Origin: Vibrio sp. STUT-A11
GTDB taxonomy: Bacteria; Pseudomonadota; Gammaproteobacteria; Enterobacterales; Vibrionaceae
DNA: 64,000 nucleotides
Direction: 5' to 3'
NCBI RefSeq assembly: GCF_026000435.1
Contig: NZ_AP026763.1
Coordinates: 2,480,001 to 2,544,000 of the forward strand
Shown in pieces: positions 34,892 through 43,936 of this stretch. How positions within the stretch are numbered: the first letter of the stretch is position 1; the number at the start of each line of letters is the position of its first letter. The position numbers and the translations under genes were made by a program. Below the pieces are notes generated by a model. The model saw nothing but the letters and a program-made list of their open reading frames with translations. It ran no database searches and was not told the origin of the DNA.

Positions 34892-35049
34892 GGTTATACC
34901 AACCTAAGTAAGAAAGTGGTCATACTTAATTATAGAGAACCAGAAAACAGGCATCGAACACAAACACGCATCAACCCATCAATGGCAAATCGAGTTTGTT
35001 TATCGAACCCCGTTCCCTGACCAGTTAATTTTCCGGATTGGTATTAACC
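34892..35049. repeat. MITE-like element with imperfect terminal inverted repeats
   Basis: Ends GGTTATACCAACC (left) and GGATTGGTATTAACC (right) are inverted, differing by single-base gaps. No coding sequence inside. TATACCAA-type ends recur at several places in the window. Mobility is inferred, not shown. Confidence 0.4.
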
Positions 35050-35313
35050 ACAGAGTAGTTCGGACTTATTTCGATTGGGCTTAGAATAGCGGGAGAGAAA
35101 AAGCCCCTTTTCCTTTGAGAGAACTGGGGCTAGGTTGGTTGCCAGAGCCTATGTGGAGATCAAGAGAAATGAACACATTTCCGGCATACCGGGTGCAACT
35201 TTACATTGAAAATGATTGGCAGGTGAGAGATGAGAGAGCCGCTCATTCTGTTATAAAGTTGCTTGCCAAAAGCCCATACTCGGATCCACGTCTGGATACA
35301 TTGAATACAGGCT

Positions 35314-35366
35314 ATATACCCAAATGACCTCGAGATGCTAGGTTCAGCGAGGTCGATTGGGTATAA
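35314..35366. repeat. 18-bp-arm stem-loop repeat at flaC 3' end
   Basis: Outer arm TATACCCAAATGACCTCG and inner complement CGAGGTCGATTGGGTATA, about 15-base loop. A half copy of the left arm plus loop sits at 58528-58561 before copA. May also work as the flaC terminator. Confidence 0.65.
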
Positions 35367-35369
35367 AAA

Positions 35370-36524
35370 CTACTGCAATAGTGACATTGCAGAGTTTGGC
35401 AACTGTTTCGCTTGAGCAAGAATCGATGTTCCTGCCTGCTGCAAAATTTGTGCTTTGGTCATTTGCGTGGTTTCTTTCGCAAAATCTGTATCTTTAATTC
35501 GGCTGTTTGAAGCTTCGACATTTTCCTGGATATTCGCCAGGTTGTTAATGCTGTGGCTCAGGCGGTTCTGTTTCGCACCTAAATCAGCACGTTGCGCATC
35601 GACATACTTCAGTGCACTGTCCAGTACAGAGATGGCATTCTGAGAGCCCTCAACCGTCGTCATATCAATGTCTTGCACTGATGTCCTGACAGGCGTATTA
35701 CTCAAGCCCAGCTCAGACGCTAATCCACCCGAGATAGAAATGTCACCTTGAACATTCGGATGAGCAACAAAAATCTGTAGCTTGCCATCTTCGCTCACTG
35801 ACGCATTGATCATATCTGACTGGCCGTTAATGTACGTTGCAAGTTCTTCAATGTCGTCACCTGCTTTAGCGGTGATATTAATGTCTAGATCAGCAACCTC
35901 TCCATTCTCATCTTTGCCCATACCAGGCAGGGTAATATTGAGATCCGCTTTAGTCGGATCGATACTCCAGTCTTTACCTTTCCCGACTTCAGAGAAGAAC
36001 GTCACACCGCCCATACGTGTATCGTCAGCACGGATACTGGTGAGGCCCATGATCATGGCTTCACCAGAGCTAGCACCGATCTGGAATGCCGCTTCACCGA
36101 ATGAGCCGTTAAGTAGACGACGACCACCGAATGAGGTTGTTTCTGCAATACGGTTTAGTTCATCAATCAGAGCAGAAGACTCTTGATTAATCGCTTCGCG
36201 CTCTGCCGGAGAGTTAGTACCGTTCGATGATTGAATCGCCAGGTCACGCATACGCTGCATCACCGAATTAGCTTCATTCATCGCACCTTCCGCCGTTTGT
36301 GCGATCGAAATACCATCGTTTGCGTTGCGCATCGCTACATCAAGACCACGAGACTGTGCGGTCAGACGGTTCGAGATCTGTAACCCTGCCGCATCGTCTT
36401 TTGCGCTGTTAATCTTATGACCTGATGACAAGCGTTCCATCGACGTATTTAACTCGTCAGTCGCTTTATTCAAATAACGCTGCGCGGTCATCGCGGAGAC
36501 GTTAGTACTAACTGTGACAGCCAT
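35370..36524 (-). CDS. flaC: Polar flagellin (FlaC-type)
   Basis: 384 residues from ATG 36524, which has AAGGAGAG at 4 bases; the frame is open to 36548. Conserved flagellin ends: N-terminal D0/D1 (STNVSAMTAQRYLN, ERLSSGHKINSAKDDAAGLQ) and C-terminal D1/D0 (ENVEASNSRIKDTDFAKET, QQAGTSILAQAKQLPNSA). The middle D2/D3 part is short (about residues 185-275). Secreted by the flagellar export apparatus and polymerised into the polar filament under the sheath. Several flagellins exist in this clade; flaC is the copy beside flgL in V. parahaemolyticus, hence the symbol. Confidence 0.9.
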   Translation of the reverse strand: MAVTVSTNVSAMTAQRYLNKATDELNTSMERLSSGHKINSAKDDAAGLQISNRLTAQSRGLDVAMRNANDGISIAQTAEGAMNEANSVMQRMRDLAIQSSNGTNSPAEREAINQESSALIDELNRIAETTSFGGRRLLNGSFGEAAFQIGASSGEAMIMGLTSIRADDTRMGGVTFFSEVGKGKDWSIDPTKADLNITLPGMGKDENGEVADLDINITAKAGDDIEELATYINGQSDMINASVSEDGKLQIFVAHPNVQGDISISGGLASELGLSNTPVRTSVQDIDMTTVEGSQNAISVLDSALKYVDAQRADLGAKQNRLSHSINNLANIQENVEASNSRIKDTDFAKETTQMTKAQILQQAGTSILAQAKQLPNSAMSLLQ

Positions 36525-36919
36525 TTTGCTCTCCTTTTGAGTTCGCAAGCTTATGCGAAGCGGTCAGCTTTACTCTCATTTGGATAAGCACTGACCGTAA
36601 ATATTACCCGCTAAATCTGCTTTAATGCCGTTTTCTTAATTTAAAAATCCGCTCTGACAATCTCAATACAATTTGTATGCCAACTTATAAACCCGAGAAA
36701 AACGGCATTACAATTCAAAGATAAACAAACAGTTACATTTGTATAGTTGTAACTCAGTTCATCAAAGGCCAAATCCGAGGTACCGACTTTTGCCGCCTTC
36801 GGTAACAATATGCCGCTCAAACACCTAAATCTTACTTGGTAATATTTCGCTCTTAAGGCGTAGCACATAAGGCATTAAAACCCTACCAAACGGTTCAGTT
36901 GAAGCGGCGTATATAGACT
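36525..36919. other. flaC upstream region
   Basis: 395 bases between flgL and flaC, both minus strand. Holds a sigma-54-like site (36668-36682) and the flaC leader. A clear sigma-28 box was not found. No ORF of note. Confidence 0.6.
36668..36682 (-). promoter_or_regulatory. Sigma-54-like site upstream of flaC
   Basis: Minus strand TGGCAT-N5-TTGT. The -24 GG is perfect; the -12 element is TTGT instead of TTGC, so weaker than the other flagellar sites. Confidence 0.45.
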
Positions 36920-38113
36920 CTAAATATAATTAAATAACGTCAGATCTTTGGTTTTACCAAAAGCTTGCTGCGAGGCTTGTAGAGCTCGTGAATTCTCGCT
37001 GAATTCAATAACCGCTTTCGAGTAATCCAAATCTTCGAAGTTGCTCTTTGCCTTTGCCAGCGACAGATTAAAGTCTTCGTGATTTTGCTCTTGAATATCC
37101 AGAGTACTTAGCCTTGCCCCAACATCCGTGCGCGCCTTGTTGAGGTGAATAAACGCCGCCTGAAATTCTTCAGTCATTTGGTGTAATTTTGCTGTAGCAG
37201 ATGTATCCGAGACCGATTCGTCAGACCATGACATCGCTTGCTTAAAGGTGTCGAAAATACTGAAAGTCCCGCGCTTCTCAATACCAATGCTGTCGCCGGG
37301 TGTAATCTGCCCTTTTACCTGCATTTTTAACCCTTTGTACTCAATGCCTTTCTCTGGAGAGAATTCGTCCGCCTTTACTAAGCTGCCATTGCGCTCCAAC
37401 TGAAAGCCAAACTTACCGTTATTCATATCGACAAACGTCACCCGGTAGGAAGCCGTATCTTCAGGGTCAACGTTGGTCGCTTTGCCTAACAACAGCTCTG
37501 AGCCGTTCTGTAACTCATAATTTGGCTGGTAATCACCAAACGGGTTGGGGATGTCCATAAACAATTTGCTGCCCGGATCGTTCATCGGCATCTCCAGCAT
37601 GCTGGAGACTTTCATCTTGCGCTGATAGTCGTCACCGGCGTACTGCACACTGCCATCTTTGTCTCGATAAAAAGGCTGGCTTTTCGACTTGGTTCCTGCA
37701 AACACATAATTTCCCGACTCATCTTGTGTGTTCACTAAGCTAAGGAAGTTATTGGCTATTTCTTCCAGTTCACGCTTTTTGGCCTGTCGGTCTTCGACAG
37801 AAAGTGCACCGTTAATCATTTCCATAGAGAGACGTTTTGATTCGTCAGCGAAACTTTCTGCGTTAGCAATATTCACTTCATGGTTTTCTAAACGGTTACG
37901 TACCAAAATAATCGAACTTAAATACTGCTGTAATTGTTGTTGTTGCTGACCAATATTCTGAACGTAATGCGCAGCCAAAGGGTCGTCACTTGGCTTCAGT
38001 AACTTCTTACCCGATGCAAGTTGTTCCTGATTGTGATAAACCTTGTTCTCCTGGCGGCGCAAGTCATTTTGTACTGACTGATAGTTATGGAAACTAGAAA
38101 TTCGGGTTAACAC
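36920..38113 (-). CDS. flgL: Hook-filament junction protein FlgL
   Basis: 397 residues, starting from GTG 38113 with GGAGGAG upstream. Flagellin-like N and C ends (MLTRISSFHNYQSVQNDLRR; KAVIEFSENSRALQASQQAFGK) with a variable centre. Caps the hook side of the junction between FlgK and the filament. Its start lies 13 bases after the flgK stop, so flgK-flgL form one unit with the sigma-54-type site before flgK. Confidence 0.95.
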   Translation of the reverse strand: MLTRISSFHNYQSVQNDLRRQENKVYHNQEQLASGKKLLKPSDDPLAAHYVQNIGQQQQQLQQYLSSIILVRNRLENHEVNIANAESFADESKRLSMEMINGALSVEDRQAKKRELEEIANNFLSLVNTQDESGNYVFAGTKSKSQPFYRDKDGSVQYAGDDYQRKMKVSSMLEMPMNDPGSKLFMDIPNPFGDYQPNYELQNGSELLLGKATNVDPEDTASYRVTFVDMNNGKFGFQLERNGSLVKADEFSPEKGIEYKGLKMQVKGQITPGDSIGIEKRGTFSIFDTFKQAMSWSDESVSDTSATAKLHQMTEEFQAAFIHLNKARTDVGARLSTLDIQEQNHEDFNLSLAKAKSNFEDLDYSKAVIEFSENSRALQASQQAFGKTKDLTLFNYI

Positions 38114-38126
38114 TTATTTCTCCTCC

Positions 38127-40067
38127 TTACCTCAGTTGTAAAATGGTGTTGAAGGTATCATTCGCCGCTTGCATGACACGTGACGAAGCCATATAAGCCT
38201 GTTGAAATTTCATCATATTGGCGGCTTCTTCATCCAGATTGACGCCGGAAATCGATGCCACACGTTCTTGTGCGGATTCATATTCCAGCTGAGCAACAGA
38301 CGCTAAACGGTTAGCCGTGGCCGATTTCAACCCCACTTCAGTATTTAGGTTGTGGTAAACATCGATCAAAGTGCTCGAATTGCCATCCATCATTTTGTTG
38401 GTCTGTAACTGCTGAAGTTTTCTCAAGTTACCGTTGCCTCCTGGCGACGGTACCAGGTTGGCGGTAAATTTGTCGTTCAGCAGCGCGCCTTCTGTGAGTT
38501 CAAAAATCGTCGCATCACCATTCTTATACAGGGGATGTTTCTTCGGCACTGAAATTTCAATGACTGGATTATCTTTATCCAGCGGGTAGTCGTACTTGTC
38601 GGACAACAAATTGCCTTTGTTATCCGTAATCTTTAGCCACGATTTGTCGTGATTTTCATCCGCAGGCTGCACCGTCACCTCAAACTCTTTGACATCACCG
38701 GCTTCACGAATTTTGAACTTTGCACTGCCTTGAGCAAACGTGGTAGACGCTTCATAGCTTTGCGCCGCAATAGATTTTGCGTCGTTGGTTTCCATTTTTA
38801 TGATGGCAGCACCACTACGAGTTGGACGTAACAGTACTCGTTCGCCAGCGGCAAGGCCTTCACCAATTTGGACTTTCATGCCATCCAAAACGAAAGAAGA
38901 ATCCGTCTGGTCGATATCCAACTGGACCTGTTCGTCTTTCGGGGTCGTGATGCTGTACTGATCGCCATCATAGCGCAGCACGTACTCTCCACCTTTGAGG
39001 GCTGAGATATCATCCACATAAACGGCCACTTCTGCCTGAGAATCAGGCGCGGCAGACACGCGAGACTGAGCAATGAGTTCCGAATTGATATCAGTAAATA
39101 CCTCTTTACCGATTTTACCGTTTAGGTCCAAACCTTGGGATTGCAACTGATTCACTTTGTATGAGAACCCTGTGGCCAATCTGCCCATCTCATCAAGTAA
39201 CTGTGGTATGTGCTGGTCACGCATATTGAGCAGAGCACCAATTTTACCGTCGATATCATCCGATTGAATCGCCTTGATACCATCCCCTTCTACCATGGCT
39301 AAACGTCGCTGGAGAACATCTGGATAGCCGTCAATCATTTTCAACTGACTGGCTTCGGTACCAGACACTAAGGTGTGGCCATTGCCAATGTGAACGTTAA
39401 ACCCTTCCGCATTTTTGCGCGGGGTAACCGTTACCTTGGTGTATTCTGACAGTTCCTTAATCAGCTTCTCATGTTGGTCCATCAGATCATTGTGCGGCCC
39501 AGGAGTACGCCCCATTAAACGGTGAGTATCACGGATTTCTTGCGCGATCTGGTTGATGCGATCAATCCCCATATCCAGTTTTTTATTGGTCACATCAGAT
39601 TGTAATCGCACCGTTTCATGGAAATCGTTCAATGTGTCAGAAAAGATTTTTGACTTCTCAAGCACCACTTTGCGCGCGCCCAAATCATTTGGGGTATCGG
39701 ACATGGTTTTGACTGCATCAAACCATTCATTGAGGTTTTCAGGAATTTTCGTCGAGGCAACCGAACTCAGCATGCCTGACAGCATGTCGAGATTATCTTG
39801 GGTATCGGTTTTATTGGCATGGTTGGTCGATGCCAAGTTGAGTTCATTAACGGCAAACTGATCCCAAGAGCGGCGAACATTTTCCACATGCACACCCATA
39901 CCGTAAGTTGAACCACCAAACTGGCGCGGATCATTCGTGCCTTGAATCACTGACTGGCGGCTGTAACCTTCTGTATTAGCATTAGAAATGTTATGACCAG
40001 TGGTATTTAATTGTCTCTGAGCAGTAAGCACACTTTGAGTACCTACATTCAGAAGATCTGACGCCAT
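38127..40067 (-). CDS. flgK: Hook-associated protein FlgK
   Basis: 646 residues from ATG 40067 (MASDLLNVGTQSVLTAQRQL). The open frame to 40109 adds a non-family stretch and is not used. GGGGG lies 6 bases upstream of the ATG. N-terminal NTTGHNISNANTEGYSRQ motif and C-terminal heptad end (NLDEEAANMMKFQQAYMASSRVM) mark the rod/hook/HAP export family. First hook-filament junction protein. Promoter site of sigma-54 type at 40124-40138. Confidence 0.96.
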   Translation of the reverse strand: MASDLLNVGTQSVLTAQRQLNTTGHNISNANTEGYSRQSVIQGTNDPRQFGGSTYGMGVHVENVRRSWDQFAVNELNLASTNHANKTDTQDNLDMLSGMLSSVASTKIPENLNEWFDAVKTMSDTPNDLGARKVVLEKSKIFSDTLNDFHETVRLQSDVTNKKLDMGIDRINQIAQEIRDTHRLMGRTPGPHNDLMDQHEKLIKELSEYTKVTVTPRKNAEGFNVHIGNGHTLVSGTEASQLKMIDGYPDVLQRRLAMVEGDGIKAIQSDDIDGKIGALLNMRDQHIPQLLDEMGRLATGFSYKVNQLQSQGLDLNGKIGKEVFTDINSELIAQSRVSAAPDSQAEVAVYVDDISALKGGEYVLRYDGDQYSITTPKDEQVQLDIDQTDSSFVLDGMKVQIGEGLAAGERVLLRPTRSGAAIIKMETNDAKSIAAQSYEASTTFAQGSAKFKIREAGDVKEFEVTVQPADENHDKSWLKITDNKGNLLSDKYDYPLDKDNPVIEISVPKKHPLYKNGDATIFELTEGALLNDKFTANLVPSPGGNGNLRKLQQLQTNKMMDGNSSTLIDVYHNLNTEVGLKSATANRLASVAQLEYESAQERVASISGVNLDEEAANMMKFQQAYMASSRVMQAANDTFNTILQLR

Positions 40068-40123
40068 ACATGCCCCCAAAAACGAAAAAACCGGTAAAAA
40101 TCCGATCACCTACACAAATAAAA

Positions 40124-40138
40124 GCAAAAGGTATGCCA
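40124..40138 (-). promoter_or_regulatory. Sigma-54 promoter for flgKL
   Basis: Minus strand TGGCAT-N5-TTGC, matching the -24/-12 consensus except for T at the variable last base of TGGCAC. It lies 57 bases before the flgK start. Confidence 0.75.
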
Positions 40139-40167
40139 AGCATGAAATAAATAGGAACTGGCGCTAA

Positions 40168-40194
40168 AATAAAGGCTTGCACAGTGGCAAGCCT
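40168..40194 (-). terminator. Terminator of flgFGHIJ
   Basis: Stem AGGCTTGC/GCAAGCCT, 6-base loop, minus strand followed by TTTATTTTAG. Confidence 0.8.
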
Positions 40195-40222
40195 CAAAAA
40201 TGGGTTGAAAAACATATAGGGG

Positions 40223-41167
40223 TTACATGTTTTCTATTTTCTGTTGCACTTGTAGAACTTTATTCGCGTAGTTAGGGTCGGTCGCATAACCTGCGTGTTG
40301 AATGCCACGAATGAACGACTCGGAGTCTCCACGCTGTTGCAGCGCGACCTCATAACGCGGGTTATCGTTTAAGAAACGAACATAATCGTTGAAGCTGTCT
40401 TGGTAACTTGAGTATGAACGGAACGCTGCCGTCTCTTTAACAGGCAGTTTGTCATGAAATTCTAAGGTTTGAGTAGTCACTTTATTGCCCTGCCAACTGC
40501 GATCCGCTTTGATATTAAATAGATTGTTGCTGCTGCCACGTGCGTTCTTCACCACTTTTTGCCCCCAGCCCGTTTCTAACGCCGCTTGAGCAAGAAGCAG
40601 TGATGGCTCAACCCCTAATGCCTTGGCAGCTTTTTCGGCATAAGGCTTCATTGAATTTACAAAAGATTCCGGAGAGTCAAATCGAGTCGGCGCTTGGGTG
40701 TTAGCGACAGTATGGTTTGGACGAGCTAACTCGCCAGATTCAATCAAACGTTGCTCGATTTCACGTGCTTTTTGTGGGTCTACACGGCGATATTCAACAG
40801 CACTGTTTGCCGCATCACGCACAGCGGTGTCACTCTTATCATCTCCCTGACCTGCTGTCAGCTGCGCCACAATCATATCTGCCAACCCCATTGAACCCGA
40901 AGCACTCAACTCACTCGCCATTTGCTCGTCCAACATCTGACGGTAAAACTTTTCGTTCTGACTGTTCATGAAATTCGACTCGAAACCTTCGTTTGCTTCA
41001 CGCATCGACTTGAGCATCATTGAGGTGAAAATGGATTCGAACTGTCGCGCTGCCGCACGTAAGGCTTCGTGCTCACCATCTTTGCCCTCCTTAACTGCTT
41101 TTTGTCTTAGAGTATCGAGTGAGCTGATGTCGTGGATAAAGCCGATATCGTTAGGATTCTTAATCAT
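40223..41167 (-). CDS. flgJ: Flagellar peptidoglycan hydrolase FlgJ
   Basis: 314 residues, two domains. The N-terminal rod-capping part (about 1-130: AARQFESIFTSMMLKSMREAN) assists rod assembly. The C-terminal glucosaminidase domain (about 165-314) has QAALETGWGQKVV with the catalytic Glu and NNLFNIKADRSWQGN. Exported to the periplasm by the flagellar apparatus to open the wall for the rod. Last gene of flgFGHIJ, 18 bases after flgI. Confidence 0.95.
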   Translation of the reverse strand: MIKNPNDIGFIHDISSLDTLRQKAVKEGKDGEHEALRAAARQFESIFTSMMLKSMREANEGFESNFMNSQNEKFYRQMLDEQMASELSASGSMGLADMIVAQLTAGQGDDKSDTAVRDAANSAVEYRRVDPQKAREIEQRLIESGELARPNHTVANTQAPTRFDSPESFVNSMKPYAEKAAKALGVEPSLLLAQAALETGWGQKVVKNARGSSNNLFNIKADRSWQGNKVTTQTLEFHDKLPVKETAAFRSYSSYQDSFNDYVRFLNDNPRYEVALQQRGDSESFIRGIQHAGYATDPNYANKVLQVQQKIENM

Positions 41168-41184
41168 TGCCGCCTCCTAACGAC

Positions 41185-42276
41185 TTAGATGATGATCAAC
41201 TGGCCTTCAATCGCACCAGCTTGCTTTAATGCCTGCAAAATCGCCATCAAGTCTGAAGGCGCAGCGCCGACTTCATTGACTGCGCGAACCAAATCGTCCA
41301 ACGTCAACCCCGGCTCAAACTTAAACATTTTGCCCTGCTCTTCGTTCACTTCAATGTCAGAATCCGGAACAACAACCGTCTGGCCGCCCGAGAAGGCATT
41401 CGGCTGACTCACACTGAGATTTTCTTTGATGGAAACTGTCATACCTCCATGCGTTACAGCGGCTGGTTTAAGGCGCACATGCTTGCCAACAACGATGGTA
41501 CCCGTACGGGAATTCACAATGATCTTTGCAGCACTATCGGCTGGGTCAAATTCCAGGTTTTCAATCGCAGACAGAAACGCGACTCGCTGGCTTACATCAC
41601 GCGGTGCGCGTACACGAACGGATGTCGCATCGACCGGACTCGCCATTTGAGGGCCAAGAAAATTGTTAACAGCGTCAGCCATACGCTGCGCCGTGGTGAA
41701 ATCAGACTCTAGCAGATTAAAAGTAATGTAGTCACCACGACCAAATGGATTGGGAATTTCGCGCTCTACCGTCGCACCACTGGAGATAAGCCCGACAGTT
41801 GGGTTATTACCGACAATCTTTGAGCCATCGGCACCTTCCGCACTGAAGCCACTGACAACCAGATTACCTTGTGCAACGGCATATACCTGGCCATCTAAAC
41901 CTTTTAGGAAGGTTTGCAGTAAGGTGCCACCACGCAGGCTTTTCGCGCTACCGATAGATGACACCGTGACGTCGACTTGCTGACCGGGCTTAGAAAAAGG
42001 CGGCAATGTTGCCGTTACCATCACAGCGGCAACGTTTTTAATTTTTGGTTTGGTTCCCGGCGGCAGCTGAATGCCGAAGTTTTGCAGCATGGCCGCGAAG
42101 CTTTGTTCAGTAAACGGGTTGGACTCCCCAGTACCCGGCAAACCTGAAACTAAACCATAACCCACAAGTTGGTTGCTACGAACCCCTGCCACTTGTGCGA
42201 CGTCTTTAATACGTGCAGCTTGAGCAGCAGTTGAAAACAGCGCAGCGCTCAGTAGGAGTAAAAAGATTTTTTTCAT
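41185..42276 (-). CDS. flgI: Flagellar P-ring protein FlgI
   Basis: 363 residues with a cleavable signal peptide (MKKIFLLLLSAALFSTAAQA). Family segments: RIKDVAQVAGVRSNQLVGYGLV, GTGESNPFTEQSF, VRVRAPRD and the C-terminal GAAPSDLMAILQALKQAGAI. Forms the periplasmic P ring around the rod. 42 bases after flgH. Standard length and no oddities. Confidence 0.97.
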   Translation of the reverse strand: MKKIFLLLLSAALFSTAAQAARIKDVAQVAGVRSNQLVGYGLVSGLPGTGESNPFTEQSFAAMLQNFGIQLPPGTKPKIKNVAAVMVTATLPPFSKPGQQVDVTVSSIGSAKSLRGGTLLQTFLKGLDGQVYAVAQGNLVVSGFSAEGADGSKIVGNNPTVGLISSGATVEREIPNPFGRGDYITFNLLESDFTTAQRMADAVNNFLGPQMASPVDATSVRVRAPRDVSQRVAFLSAIENLEFDPADSAAKIIVNSRTGTIVVGKHVRLKPAAVTHGGMTVSIKENLSVSQPNAFSGGQTVVVPDSDIEVNEEQGKMFKFEPGLTLDDLVRAVNEVGAAPSDLMAILQALKQAGAIEGQLIII

Positions 42277-42318
42277 GCTTACCTATCTCTCGCAATTAAA
42301 TTGCCGCAGTACGGCACC

Positions 42319-43098
42319 TTAAAGCGCTACATTAAAGAATCGTGCCAAAAAGCCCGGCTGTTGCATATCTTGTTGCAACCCCGTTCCTGAATACTGAATT
42401 CGAGCGTTTGATACACGGTTGGAAGCAATCGTATTGTCAAAATTGATGTCATCAGGGCGAATAGTGCCACTTAGACGAATGTACTCATCACCCGTATTCA
42501 GCGTCATCCACTTCTCGCCACGGATAACCAGATTGCCGTTTGCCAGCACCTCTATCACTTCGACAGTAATGTAACCACTGATGCTGTTACTCTGTTTCGC
42601 TGAAGAGTCACCCACAAAGCTGTTACTGCTATTCAAGTCGTAGGAAAAATTATAATTTCCGCCGACTTGCAGTTCTTGCCCACCGACAGACAACGGATCC
42701 ATGGTTGAGTCATTGCTTTTTGACAAATCAGCGTTCGCACTTTTGGTTGCGCTCGTGGTTTCATCTAACGTGACAGTGATGATGTCACCGATACCACGAG
42801 GCTTAGAGTCATCATAAAGGTCGGTAATGTGTTCAGGACTGAATAATGATCCTGTTGCCGCAGCGTAATGCTCCGGTTTCTGTTTCGGATGAATGGGAGC
42901 CCATGCCGGATCGTCGGCCACCGGATCAGCTCTGCCACGCAAGGTATCCACTATACCGCTGCTCTCTTCTTTTGATTTATCGCCTTCAACGGCATCAACA
43001 ACCGTCGTAGCTTGAGAAACGTCATCGGTTTCAATCGGCTCTAACATGGCACAGCCAGACATGGTGCTAATAAGCGCAAGCAGGCAAATACGTTTCAT
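42319..43098 (-). CDS. flgH: Flagellar L-ring lipoprotein FlgH
   Basis: 259 residues from ATG 43098 (AAGGAG 6 bases upstream; another ATG at 43101 is equally close). Lipobox LISTMSGC. Longer than E. coli FlgH because of an acidic linker after the lipid anchor (IETDDVSQATTVVDAVEGDK). The core shows SLFSPEHITDLYDDSKPRGIGDIITV and the C-terminal beta part. Forms the outer-membrane L ring. Confidence 0.95.
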   Translation of the reverse strand: MKRICLLALISTMSGCAMLEPIETDDVSQATTVVDAVEGDKSKEESSGIVDTLRGRADPVADDPAWAPIHPKQKPEHYAAATGSLFSPEHITDLYDDSKPRGIGDIITVTLDETTSATKSANADLSKSNDSTMDPLSVGGQELQVGGNYNFSYDLNSSNSFVGDSSAKQSNSISGYITVEVIEVLANGNLVIRGEKWMTLNTGDEYIRLSGTIRPDDINFDNTIASNRVSNARIQYSGTGLQQDMQQPGFLARFFNVAL

Positions 43099-43129
43099 CA
43101 TAAGCTCCTTAATCACGATGCCTACACCG

Positions 43130-43918
43130 TTAAAGCTGCTGGTTAACGAAGCTCATCATCTTATCGACAGACGAGATTACTTTAGAGTTCATTTCGTAAA
43201 CGCGCTGCGCTTCGATCATATTGACCAACTCTTCAGTCACATTCACGTTGGATGCTTCCAGCATGGACTGACGGATTTCACCCAAGCCATCCAGCCCCGG
43301 AACCCCTTCTTGCGGGTCACCACTCGCACCAGTCGGCAAATAGAGGTTCTGACCAATTGGCTCTAGACCACCAGGGTTAACGAAATCGGTAATGGTCAAC
43401 TGACCGACGACTTGGTTGTCTTGCTGACCACGAACACGGACCGACACTTCACCGTCCGTGCCGACAGTAATTGAAATTGCATCTTCAGGAATGACGATTT
43501 CAGGTTCTACCGGGTAACCAGAGCCTGACGTCACTAGAGTACCTTCACCGTTCAGCGTGAATTGGCCATTACGCGTATAACCGATGTTGCCGTCCGGTAA
43601 GGTCACTTGGAAGAAACCATCACCTTCCACCATCATATCCAGCGCGTTGGTGGTAGTTTGTGCGTTACCGTGAGTATGCACTTTTTGCGTGGCAACCACT
43701 TTAGAACCGGCACCCAACATCAAACCACTTGGCAATTCTGTATTCTGCGAGGACTGGCCACCCGGCTGATTAATGTTCTGATAAAACAAGTCTTCGAATA
43801 CGGCGCGGCTCTTTTTGTAACCAACCGTTGAAGCGTTCGCCAGGTTGTTTGAAATCGTTGCAATGTTGGTTTGTTGGGCGTCTAAACCGGTTTTACTAAC
43901 CCATAGTGCTGGATGCAT
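43130..43918 (-). CDS. flgG: Distal rod protein FlgG
   Basis: 262 residues, the exact family length. N-terminal HPALWVSKTGLDAQQTNIATI with ISNNLANASTVGYKKSRAVF; centre LDMMVEGDGFFQV; C-terminal NVTEELVNMIEAQRVYEMNSKVI. Forms the distal rod. 18 bases after flgF. Confidence 0.97.
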   Translation of the reverse strand: MHPALWVSKTGLDAQQTNIATISNNLANASTVGYKKSRAVFEDLFYQNINQPGGQSSQNTELPSGLMLGAGSKVVATQKVHTHGNAQTTTNALDMMVEGDGFFQVTLPDGNIGYTRNGQFTLNGEGTLVTSGSGYPVEPEIVIPEDAISITVGTDGEVSVRVRGQQDNQVVGQLTITDFVNPGGLEPIGQNLYLPTGASGDPQEGVPGLDGLGEIRQSMLEASNVNVTEELVNMIEAQRVYEMNSKVISSVDKMMSFVNQQL

Positions 43919-43936
43919 TGTGAACCTCTAACTCTG

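Larger units (their letters stand above)
34781..35369. other. crr-flaC intergenic region rich in repeats
   Basis: 589 bases between convergent crr and flaC. Contains the crr terminator, a MITE-like inverted-repeat element (34892-35049) and an 18-bp-arm stem-loop (35314-35366). A 70-codon frame at 35115-35327 runs into the repeat and has no homology I recognise; I do not call it a gene. Confidence 0.65.

Noticed and set aside
35115..35327. 70-codon plus-strand frame between crr and flaC
   Set aside because: Runs into the 35314 stem-loop repeat, which supplies its last codons; no ribosome-binding site, no recognisable protein features.
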